Positions 44,705 through 52,232 of a stretch of DNA of 64,000 nt are shown piece after piece; position 1 is the stretch's first letter; every line of letters starts with the position of its first letter. The notes under the pieces are model-generated. The model saw only the letters and a list, made by a program, of their open reading frames with translations, did no database searches and was not told the origin of the DNA. The stretch lies in contig NZ_FSRK01000001.1 in NCBI RefSeq assembly GCF_900141765.1, forward strand, positions 1,798,001 through 1,862,000, written 5' to 3'. Made by a program: the position numbers and the translations under genes. This stretch comes from Epilithonimonas zeae (GTDB taxonomy: Bacteria; Bacteroidota; Bacteroidia; Flavobacteriales; Weeksellaceae).

Positions 44705-45070
44705 ATGAAAAAACAACCTGTAGTCAACAATACTTCGATTTGCAAAAACCGAATCACAGCCATCAAAGACACAATGGAATTACTCTCCGGAAAATGGAAA
44801 TTCCATATCGTAGGAACATTGCTCCAAAGTGATAAATTAAGATTTATGGACCTTTTGCGGGAAGTTGAAGGCATCGGAACCAAAATGCTCTCCAAAGAAC
44901 TGCAAGACCTGGAAATGAACCATCTCATCAGCCGAACCGTGCTGAACACAAAACCTGTAACAGTAGAATACCAAATCACAGAATTCGGGAAAACACTTTC
45001 CCCAATCATAGACGAAATTGCCAATTTCGGGATGAACTACCGTGCTTCTCTTTACGGCAAAACCAAATAG
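44705..45070 (+). CDS. HxlR-family transcriptional regulator
   Basis: 121 residues from the ATG at 44705. Core motifs LLSGKWKFHIVGTLL, RFMDLLREVEGIGTKMLSKELQDLEMN and VEYQITEFGKTL. A single Cys near the N-terminus (SICKNR) could be a thiol sensor, as in several HxlR proteins. Divergent from the DsbA-family gene, and convergent with the deformylase-like gene, whose stop is 4 bases away. Confidence 0.9.
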   Translation: MKKQPVVNNTSICKNRITAIKDTMELLSGKWKFHIVGTLLQSDKLRFMDLLREVEGIGTKMLSKELQDLEMNHLISRTVLNTKPVTVEYQITEFGKTLSPIIDEIANFGMNYRASLYGKTK

Positions 45071-45073
45071 AAT

Positions 45074-45706
45074 CTATCTTGATGTAGAACTGCTTTTCTT
45101 AAAGAATTCCAGTTTTTTATAAGACTCATTCTTTTCTTTTTCCAATTTATCCGGAATCAAAATTCCCGACAGGTGGTCTATCTCGTGCTGAAAAATTACA
45201 GCAGTGAAGCCTTCCACCATTTCGTCGTGTTTCTTATTTTCAAGGTCATAATATTCCAGACGGATGGCATAACTTCTATAGAAAGCATCCCGGAAATTCT
45301 CGATGGAAAGGTCGCCTTCCGGACCTTTGTTCAACAATTCCGAACGCCAAACGATTGTCGGATTGATAAAATATTCCACAGGAAGTCCGGTTTTATCAAA
45401 GCGCTGAACCAAAACCACTCTCCTATTAATCCCAACCTGAGGCGCCGCAATCCCAACACCACCGCCAGTTCCAGCCAAAGCCAACCTCATTCTTTCAATC
45501 AAAATCGGCAATGTTTTATCTTTTGGAGAAATCTCTTCTGATTGCGCTAGCAAAACCCTGTGTTGCTCTTCGTTATCCGTTTGATAGATTGGCAGTGCCG
45601 TCTTCACATCGTCTGCCAGGATGAGCGCTTTTTCTTCTTTAGAAAATTTTTGAGAAAACCCGTGAAAGCCTATCAGAAGTAATAAAAGGAAAGTAAAATT
45701 CCGCAT
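45074..45706 (-). CDS. Exported peptide-deformylase-like protein with Cys-to-Asp metal ligand
   Basis: 210 residues. A clear signal peptide (MRNFTFLLLLLIGFHGFSQ) precedes the deformylase domain. Motif I GVGIAAPQ (83-90) and motif III QHEIDHLSG (His174, Glu175, His178) are intact. Motif II, normally EGCLS, is EGDLS, so the Cys metal ligand is Asp132 (codon GAC, checked on the DNA). Ordinary deformylases are cytoplasmic and remove N-formyl groups from nascent chains. An exported, ligand-altered version must have another substrate or altered chemistry. The housekeeping def gene is presumably elsewhere. Confidence 0.88.
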   Translation of the reverse strand: MRNFTFLLLLLIGFHGFSQKFSKEEKALILADDVKTALPIYQTDNEEQHRVLLAQSEEISPKDKTLPILIERMRLALAGTGGGVGIAAPQVGINRRVVLVQRFDKTGLPVEYFINPTIVWRSELLNKGPEGDLSIENFRDAFYRSYAIRLEYYDLENKKHDEMVEGFTAVIFQHEIDHLSGILIPDKLEKEKNESYKKLEFFKKSSSTSR

Positions 45707-45740
45707 TGTTTAATTTTAATATCAAAGATAAGAATTTGGG

Positions 45741-45842
45741 CACCTTTATCCGCCTTCCGCTCCCAATCTTTTTTGCAGACGATTTCAGTCTAAATAGAAC
45801 TCGAAGGTTGGCAAAAAAGGATTTCCGCTCAAGTCGGGGTGC
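45741..45842 (-). repeat. GCAGCCCGAC...GCTGCC element, degenerate copy A
   Basis: Reverse orientation relative to the copies at 52138 and 56448. CCGCCTTCCGCTCCC and TTTTTTGC lie on one side; GCAAAAAAGG and CCGCTCAAGTCGGG lie on the other. The end is altered to GGTGC. Confidence 0.7.
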
Positions 45843-45960
45843 GCTTCGCCAAGTAGAAATCAAGAAATCCGAATCAACTTACAACCAAATTGAAGTTAAT
45901 TAAAAATTCAAAAAATGACCTTTGCAAAGTCCGATGAACAGAGCGTTTGCGCAAGGCATT

Positions 45961-46025
45961 AAAAACAACTTGGTGTTTTCACAAAAAGGTCAAGTTGTTT
46001 TTATCAAAACATCAAGACCTTTTTT
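45961..46025. other. Interleaved hairpins
   Basis: AAAAACAACTTG (45961-45972) pairs with CAAGTTGTTTTT (45991-46002). AAAAAGGTC (45983-45991) pairs with GACCTTTTT (46016-46024). The two pairings share bases, so the hairpins are mutually exclusive or form a pseudoknot. Possible terminator pair or attenuator upstream of the deformylase-like gene. Confidence 0.45.
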
Positions 46026-46048
46026 GAATTTCTTCAGGACAAACAAAA

Positions 46049-46077
46049 CGTTCCTCTGGAAAAATCCTAGAGGAACG
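46049..46077 (-). terminator. Terminator of the metal-efflux operon
   Basis: CGTTCCTCT (46049-46057) / AGAGGAACG (46069-46077); on the minus strand it is followed by TTTTGTTTG. Confidence 0.7.
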
Positions 46078-46126
46078 CAAATAATAGAGAGAAAATGTAA
46101 CAACTATAACTCAATTTTCTATATGG

Positions 46127-46199
46127 CTTCGAGAGCCTCGGTCTGACAAATTCTGATTAAACATCTCGCATTTTAACTGTCATATTGAGGCTCTCGAAG
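46127..46199. repeat. MITE-like inverted repeat at the 3' end of the RND gene
   Basis: Perfect 13-base arms CTTCGAGAGCCTC (46127-46139) and GAGGCTCTCGAAG (46187-46199), extended inward by TGACA/TGTCA. The right arm ends 2 bases before the RND gene's stop codon. Confidence 0.75.
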
Positions 46200-46201
46200 T
46201 G

Positions 46202-49200
46202 TTAGTTAATAACCTCATTCTTTCTTCTGTTGAAAATCCAAAAGATAATTGGGAAAATAAGAAGTGTAAGGACGGTTGCCGTTATCAATCCGCCGATAAT
46301 CACTATAGCCAAAGGTTTCTGAGACTCAGAACCAATTCCTGTAGAAAGCGCCGCTGGAAGTAACCCAATCGAAGCCATCAAAGCCGTCATCACAACCGGT
46401 CTGGTTCTTACTTTCACACCTTCCATTATGGATGAATCTAACGACAAACCATTCTTGACATTGGTGTGAAACTCCGAAATCAAAATCACACCATTTTGAA
46501 TACAAATCCCAATCAAGGCAATCATCCCAACTCCGGCAGAAATCCCAAAATTCATATGCGTCAAATGAAGTGCGATGATAGCACCAATCAAGGCAAAAGG
46601 AACGTTGGCCAAAACCAAAAGTGAATCTTTCATATTTCCAAACAGGATAAACAACAGGAAGAAGATTCCCAGGATACTGATAGGAACCACCTGAGCTAAT
46701 CGTTGTGTCGCACGCTGCTGATTTTCAAACTGCCCAGTCCATCCAATCGAGTAACCGTCCGGCAATTTAATTTTAGACACTTTTTTCTGAGCATCGGCAA
46801 TCGTTCCTCCAAGGTCACGGTCGCGAATCGAAAACTTAACCCCGATATAACGTTTGATATCGTCTCGGTAAATAAACGCAGCACCATTTTCTTTTTCAAT
46901 CGTACTGATTTCCTTCAACGGAATTTTCGCACCGTCCTGCGTCGGAACCATCAGAGAAGCAATATCTTCTTCGTTCTTTCTGTAATCTTCTGCATAACGA
47001 AGTCTGATTGGGAATTTTCTTTCGCCATCAAACATTTCGGACGCTGTTTTACCTCCAAAAGCCATTTCCAAAACTGCTTGTGCATCGGCAGGTAAAATAC
47101 CGTAAGCCGCCATTTTATTTCTATCAAGAACCACACTTATTTCCGGTTGACCAATATTTTTGATAATTCCCGGTTCTTTAACACCATCTACATCTTTGAT
47201 AGAAGCCAGAACTTCTTCCGCCAATCTGTCTAATGTATGAAGATTATCACCATAGATTTTGATTCCGTTTTCCGCTTTGAAACCTGCAACAGCTTCTGCC
47301 ACGTTATCAGAAATTGGTTGAGAATAGTTAAATGTAATTCCCTGATAATTCTTCAGTTTTTTGTCGATTTCCTCGATTAATTCATCGTAAGTGATTTTTC
47401 TTTTCCATTCTTCTTTAGGTTGAAGACTCACCGCAAACTGAACAAATCCAAATCCATTTGGGTCAGTCCCGTCATTACTTCTACCTGTTTGAGCCAAAAC
47501 GCCAGTCACTTCTGAAAAGCTCATAATGTCTTTTTTAAGGACATCAGCTGTTTTCAAAGATTCTTTAAGCGATGAACTCATCGGCATTTCTGCAGTAATC
47601 CAAAGCGAACCTTCATTCAATTGAGGTAGGAACTCTGTTCCAAGGAATTTAGCTGAGAATAATGTAATAGCTAGAATTACAGTCGAAACTAATAAACTTA
47701 TTTTTTTATTTCTAAAAGTGAATTTAAAGCCTTTCATTACACTCTTATCCCAGAAATTCACAAATGGGTTGTTCTTTTCTCTTACATTTTTCTTTAATAG
47801 TAAATGCGACATTACCGGAACTAAGGTCAGTGTAAAAATCAATGCACCTAACAATGCAAATCCTAATGTAAATGCCAATGGCGAGAACATTTTACCTTCT
47901 ACTTTCTGGAAAGAAAAGATTGGTAAAAGTGACGTAATGATGATTAATTTTGAAAAGAAAATCGCTTTTCCGAGTCCGGTTCCGGTTTGTTTTATCCAAC
48001 CAGCTTTCGCCATTTTGTTGAAACGTTCCATTCCGTATTTGTGGGCTTTGTGGTCGAGCATTACGAATAATCCTTCGACCATTACGACGGCTCCGTCTAT
48101 GATAATTCCAAAATCGACGGCTCCCAATGACAATAAATTGGCACTCATTCCTGCCATTCTGAGACAGAAAAACGCAAATAATAATGATAATGGAATGATG
48201 ATGGAAACAATCAAAGTCGTTCGCCAGTCTGCCATAAAAATAAGGACAATCACAGTAACCAAAATGATACCTTCCAAAAGATTATGCATCACAGTTTTGG
48301 TCGTGAAATCCATCAGGTTTTGGCGATCGTAGAAGGTTTTCATCTTCACATCTTTGGGAAGAATCTTCGTATTCAGTTCTTCGATTTTAGCTTTAACGGC
48401 AAGGAGAACTTCCTGTGCGTTTTCGCCTTTTCTCATTACCACAATTCCTTCAACCGTGTCCGCTTCATTATCCAAAGAAGCTTGACCTACACGTGGCATA
48501 GAACCTTCGTGAACGTCGGCCACATTTTTTACAAGAATCGGGTTTCCGCCATCACTGTGAATGGTAATATTTTCTATATCCGAAATCGATTTTACCAAAC
48601 CAATTCCTCGAACCACATAAGCTTGTCCGCTTTTCTCGATAACATCGCCACCGACGTTCAGGTTGCTGTTGGTTACGGCTTCCAGAACTTCGGAAGGTGT
48701 AAGATTGTATTTGTCTAATTTTCTTGGGTCGATGCTCAACTCGAAAACTTTGTCCTGACCACCGAAAACATTGACATCGGCAACGCCCGGAACACTTCGA
48801 AGTGCTCTGTCAACTACCCAAGTTTGTAAGGTTAAAAGGTCTCTGGAATCCCGGTCTTTGCTTTCTAAGGTGTAACGGTAAATCTCGCCGGTTGGTCCGT
48901 ACGGAGGCTGAACTTCCGGGTCAATGCCTTCCGGTAAACTCACTGTTCGGAGCTGGTTGTTGACCATATTTCTCGCAAAAATATCGTCCACACCATCTTC
49001 AAACAAAATCTTGACGATGGAGAGTCCAAACATTGTGGTACTTCGGACGCTGGTCTTTTTCTGAACCGGACTCATTGCCAGCTCGATTGGTGTGGTGACG
49101 AAACGTTCTACTTCTTCGGCACTTCGCCCGTTCCATTGCGTGATGATGACGATTTGGGTATTGGTTACATCAGGAAATGCTTCAATCGGCATATTCTTGA

Positions 49201-49300
49201 AACTGATGAATCCCGCAACCGCCAAAATCGCAACCCAAATGAATGTGAACGCTTTATTCTTGAGGGAAAATCCTATGATATTTTTGATGAATTTGTTCAT
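46202..49300 (-). CDS. CzcA/CusA-family heavy-metal efflux RND pump
   Basis: 1032 residues, inner-membrane proton antiporter of a tripartite metal-efflux system. Typical start (AFPDVTNTQIVIITQWNGRSAEEVERFVTTPIE), twelve hydrophobic segments in two sets, and two large periplasmic loops. In TM4 the proton-relay signature reads DFGIIIDGAVVMVEG: the DFGxxxDG part matches pumps for divalent cations (Co/Zn/Cd type), but the final Asn of the usual EN is Gly. Downstream of its adaptor and TolC genes and a two-component system. The exact metal is not readable. Confidence 0.93.
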   Translation of the reverse strand: MNKFIKNIIGFSLKNKAFTFIWVAILAVAGFISFKNMPIEAFPDVTNTQIVIITQWNGRSAEEVERFVTTPIELAMSPVQKKTSVRSTTMFGLSIVKILFEDGVDDIFARNMVNNQLRTVSLPEGIDPEVQPPYGPTGEIYRYTLESKDRDSRDLLTLQTWVVDRALRSVPGVADVNVFGGQDKVFELSIDPRKLDKYNLTPSEVLEAVTNSNLNVGGDVIEKSGQAYVVRGIGLVKSISDIENITIHSDGGNPILVKNVADVHEGSMPRVGQASLDNEADTVEGIVVMRKGENAQEVLLAVKAKIEELNTKILPKDVKMKTFYDRQNLMDFTTKTVMHNLLEGIILVTVIVLIFMADWRTTLIVSIIIPLSLLFAFFCLRMAGMSANLLSLGAVDFGIIIDGAVVMVEGLFVMLDHKAHKYGMERFNKMAKAGWIKQTGTGLGKAIFFSKLIIITSLLPIFSFQKVEGKMFSPLAFTLGFALLGALIFTLTLVPVMSHLLLKKNVREKNNPFVNFWDKSVMKGFKFTFRNKKISLLVSTVILAITLFSAKFLGTEFLPQLNEGSLWITAEMPMSSSLKESLKTADVLKKDIMSFSEVTGVLAQTGRSNDGTDPNGFGFVQFAVSLQPKEEWKRKITYDELIEEIDKKLKNYQGITFNYSQPISDNVAEAVAGFKAENGIKIYGDNLHTLDRLAEEVLASIKDVDGVKEPGIIKNIGQPEISVVLDRNKMAAYGILPADAQAVLEMAFGGKTASEMFDGERKFPIRLRYAEDYRKNEEDIASLMVPTQDGAKIPLKEISTIEKENGAAFIYRDDIKRYIGVKFSIRDRDLGGTIADAQKKVSKIKLPDGYSIGWTGQFENQQRATQRLAQVVPISILGIFFLLFILFGNMKDSLLVLANVPFALIGAIIALHLTHMNFGISAGVGMIALIGICIQNGVILISEFHTNVKNGLSLDSSIMEGVKVRTRPVVMTALMASIGLLPAALSTGIGSESQKPLAIVIIGGLITATVLTLLIFPIIFWIFNRRKNEVIN

Positions 49301-49312
49301 ATTTTATATTTA

Positions 49313-49427
49313 ATCACAGGTAAAACTGTGGTTATTAAAATTGAATCCGTTGGATTCTTATGATATGTTGATTCCTGTCCATAAGGGTATTCCTATGGCT
49401 ATTGATATAAAATCCTTTTGGATTTTT
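49313..49427 (+). repeat. Tandem pair of double-hairpin REP-like repeats
   Basis: Each unit has a first hairpin (ATCACAG/CTGTGG; CCATAAGG/CCTATGG), an AT-rich spacer TATTnAnAT, and a second hairpin (GAATCC-GTT-GGATTC; AAATCC-TTTT-GGATTT). The units are 67 bases apart. Located between the RND and adaptor genes. Confidence 0.75.
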
Positions 49428-49514
49428 GGTATGAAATCTGAAATAATGGAATTCTAGAGATAAAAATGAAGTGCTTATTAGTCTTTCATCTTTTCTCTAT
49501 TATCTATCTTCTTC

Positions 49515-50600
49515 TTAATTATTCAAAGAGCGGTAAATCAACAGTTGGTTGGTGGTGACAATGGTTTCACCTTCAGAAAGTCCTGACGTGATGTAGGTAT
49601 TTTCTGCATTCTGTTTCAGGATTTTGATTTCTTTGACTTTGATGTCTGCCTGAGTTTTGTAAACCACTACAAAATACCGGTTGTCATCAAAAATTACTGC
49701 GCTGGACGGAATAGCTAAAGCCGTTTCATTCTCCGCAGACGATACTCTGATGGTTGCTTTACTTTCCGGAATCAACAAACCTTGCGTATTATCCAGCACT
49801 ACTCTAGCCTGCATCGCATTGGTAGACGGGTCAATGATTTTGAAAATCTTATCAATCTTACCATAAAAAACCTTGTCAGGATAAGATAATGTGGAAACCT
49901 GAGCTTTCATTCCAAGGTTGATTTTATCGATATCAGCCTCGTTCACGTTCATTATTGCCCAGACGTTTTTGGTATTCGCCACATCAAAGATATTCTCGCT
50001 TCGGTCGCTTCTGAGTTCCATATCTTTATTAATGTCTTTATGCACAATGTAACCGTTGATTGGCGAAATCACACTGTAGATATTTCCTTTTTTCACATTG
50101 TAAACGGTGCTCACATCGTTGGAACGTCGAACTGCATCTCTGGCTCTTTGTACATCGGCTTGTGCTTCTCTGATGTCCTTTTCTGTGTTCAGTTTTCCTT
50201 CATACATTTCTTTGGCAACACGCAGATTGTTTTCTGCAACACGCAAATCGGTTTTTGCATCGCTAACGTCTTTTTGAACGTCCGCCAATTCTGTACTTCT
50301 GATGGTTGCCAAAACCTGACCTTTGTGGACATAATCGCCTAATTCCACATTCACGCTCAGCACGTTACCGCCCACCAAAGGGAAAATATCAATGTAAGTA
50401 TTTTTATCTGCCGAGATTTTTCCATAGAAACTGAACTCATCCTCAATGAATTTTTTCTCCACTTTAGCGAATGTTGTAGACTTCAGCATCGTTTGGCTCA
50501 ATTCAAAACCTTTTGCTTCTTCTTTCACCGTTTCTTCCTTTTTTGAGCAGGAAAACAAACTGATGGCGAGGATAATTGGAATAATAATATTTTTACTCAT
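49515..50600 (-). CDS. RND efflux periplasmic adaptor (CzcB/CusB type)
   Basis: 361 residues from the ATG at 50600, which gives a compact lipoprotein signal (MSKNIIIPIILAISLFSC). An upstream ATG at 50639 overlapping the TolC-gene stop would add 13 residues and is possible. Membrane-fusion layout: barrel-sandwich and lipoyl halves (VLSVNVELGDYVHKGQVLATI), coiled-coil hairpin (about 110-165), beta-barrel with NEADIDKINLG. Links the RND pump to the TolC channel. Confidence 0.9.
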   Translation of the reverse strand: MSKNIIIPIILAISLFSCSKKEETVKEEAKGFELSQTMLKSTTFAKVEKKFIEDEFSFYGKISADKNTYIDIFPLVGGNVLSVNVELGDYVHKGQVLATIRSTELADVQKDVSDAKTDLRVAENNLRVAKEMYEGKLNTEKDIREAQADVQRARDAVRRSNDVSTVYNVKKGNIYSVISPINGYIVHKDINKDMELRSDRSENIFDVANTKNVWAIMNVNEADIDKINLGMKAQVSTLSYPDKVFYGKIDKIFKIIDPSTNAMQARVVLDNTQGLLIPESKATIRVSSAENETALAIPSSAVIFDDNRYFVVVYKTQADIKVKEIKILKQNAENTYITSGLSEGETIVTTNQLLIYRSLNN

Positions 50601-50638
50601 ACTTTGTTTATTTTTGAATTCGTGAATCTTCGATTTCA

Positions 50639-51886
50639 TTAATAAAAGATTTTGGTTTGTACTAATTGATTGATTTCTTCAGCCGAAATCATAATCTGCT
50701 TTTTCATTTCGTAAACCTGCAAAACAGTTTGTCTGTAGCTTTCCAGAAAGTCTGTGAAATCCATCAAACTGATGTTCCCGCTTCGAAAGTTTTTGAGAAT
50801 TCCGTTGTAAACTGTGTCCAGATTTTCCATATCTACGGGTTTCAACTCGTAATATTGGTCGTATTGATTTTTCCAGGTTTGATAAGCCGATTCTACCTGA
50901 GTTTCGAGATTAAGTTTTTGATATTCTAAGTTTTTCTCGTTTTGCTGAATCGCATATTTCGCTTTTTCAACATTCCCTTTATTCGATTTCCAAAGCGGGA
51001 TTGGGATTCCTATTTTCAGATTGACTTCATTATTGAAGGTGCCAGAAGCTTGGTCATATTCGGCTCCAAGGTTAAGATCTGGAATGTTGAGTGATTTTTG
51101 CCATTGGGCGTACAGCTTGCTGTTATCAATCAATTTTAATTGATAGAGATAATCTGCATTGTTTTCTAAAGCTTTGTTTTTCAGGATTTCTACATCTCCG
51201 AAAGGTTGAGAAATAAGAATCTCATTCTCTTCAGCTTTGGGTATATTGGGTAAAATATTTTCCGGATTTCCTGTCAGGACTTTCATCTTTTGCTGGAAAG
51301 CCAAAATATTATTATTGATTTCAATTTTATCATTATTCAACTGAATCACAATACTTTGTAGTCGAACATAATCTTTCAGAGAAATATTCCCTTTGTCTGT
51401 CTGCGTTTTGTAAGCCGATAAGAGGTCGTTCATATATTTCAATTGATTCTGTATGCTAATCTGCTTTTTTTGCTCATAAATCAGATTGTAATAAGTCTGT
51501 CTTAACTCCGTTTTCAAATCCACCAACAATTGACTGAATTGCAGTTGCGATAGTTCTTTATTTGATTTGGCGAATTGGATTTCGTTTTTCTTTTTTCCTC
51601 CCAAATAAATCAGTTGAGTGATTTCTACACCCTTGGCTCTTGTGACATCAAAAACTCTTTTGTCCTGAGGATTTACAGCATTCACGTAACCTTCGATTTG
51701 TGGAAGTTCCCAGATTTTTGCCTGAATAATATCGGCGTCTGCCATATTGATATTGTACTGTGCGGCAAGAAGTTGGAGGTTGTTTTTTTGAAATGCTAAT
51801 TCGCAATCCTGAAGAGACATCTGTTGCTGTCCGGAAAGACATACAAATGCCGAAACGGATAACACCAGCGTTGTTATTTTGTTCAT
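50639..51886 (-). CDS. TolC-family outer-membrane efflux channel (CzcC type)
   Basis: 415 residues from the ATG at 51886; an earlier TTG at 51910 is rejected. Signal peptide (KITTLVLSVSAFVCLSGQ). Two OEP repeats of long amphipathic helices, with LDCEL-like SLQDCELAFQKNNLQLLAAQYN and NKSNKGNVEKAKYAIQQNEKNLEYQ. First gene of the tripartite set, with the adaptor immediately downstream (1-base or 38-base spacing depending on start). Confidence 0.88.
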   Translation of the reverse strand: MNKITTLVLSVSAFVCLSGQQQMSLQDCELAFQKNNLQLLAAQYNINMADADIIQAKIWELPQIEGYVNAVNPQDKRVFDVTRAKGVEITQLIYLGGKKKNEIQFAKSNKELSQLQFSQLLVDLKTELRQTYYNLIYEQKKQISIQNQLKYMNDLLSAYKTQTDKGNISLKDYVRLQSIVIQLNNDKIEINNNILAFQQKMKVLTGNPENILPNIPKAEENEILISQPFGDVEILKNKALENNADYLYQLKLIDNSKLYAQWQKSLNIPDLNLGAEYDQASGTFNNEVNLKIGIPIPLWKSNKGNVEKAKYAIQQNEKNLEYQKLNLETQVESAYQTWKNQYDQYYELKPVDMENLDTVYNGILKNFRSGNISLMDFTDFLESYRQTVLQVYEMKKQIMISAEEINQLVQTKIFY

Positions 51887-52044
51887 TCTTATCTCGTTTT
51901 GGTTTTGCAAAAATGGCTTTCCGAGATTAAAACGGACTTAAATGTGACTTAAAAAAAGCTTAATTGTTGTTTGAGATGATAGAAAATAGACGTATAGATG
52001 AAAGATTTTGATAAATTACTTTCTCGCAGATTTAAAACGCAATA

Positions 52045-52093
52045 TTGTCATTCCTGAGGAATCTCAGCAGTTTAGATTCTTTCAGAATGACAA
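52045..52093. repeat. GTCATTC...GAATGAC hairpin repeat
   Basis: Left arm 52045-52064 begins TTGTCATTC and ends GAATCT; right arm 52074-52093 begins AGATTC and ends GAATGACAA. The two matches are separated by imperfect pairs. Resembles dispersed MITE-like repeats of Bacteroidetes. Confidence 0.7.
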
Positions 52094-52137
52094 ATATTGT
52101 ATTTTTATAAACAAATGTTGATTCGAAGCTGGAAGTC

Positions 52138-52220
52138 GCAGCCCGACTTGAGTGGAGCTCTTTTTTGCATTGGGAAGAGCTTGGCAAAAAAAGCGGGAAC
52201 GGAAGGCGGAAATAGCTGCC
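52138..52220 (+). repeat. GCAGCCCGAC...GCTGCC element, copy B
   Basis: GCAGCCCGACTTGAGTGGAG at the left and GCGGGAACGGAAGGCGGA...AGCTGCC at the right, with a central TTTTTTGC/GCAAAAAA stem. Confidence 0.8.
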
Positions 52221-52232
52221 CAAATAATTATT

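Larger units (their letters stand above)
45707..46201. other. 495-base non-coding region with several structured repeats
   Basis: No gene seen. It holds a reversed GCAGCCCGAC-type element (45741-45842), interleaved hairpins at 45961-46025, a terminator for the metal-efflux operon (46049-46077) and a MITE-like inverted repeat (46127-46199). Short open frames across it have no protein-like features. Confidence 0.75.
51887..52232. other. 346-base non-coding region with two repeats
   Basis: No gene seen. Contains a GTCATTC-type hairpin (52045-52093) and a GCAGCCCGAC element (52138-52220) between the histidine-kinase gene and the TolC gene. Confidence 0.7.

Noticed and set aside
45706-46146. Small plus-strand reading frames in the 45.7-46.2 kb gap
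   Set aside because: They run across repeat elements and terminators, lack protein-like composition and have no promoter element.
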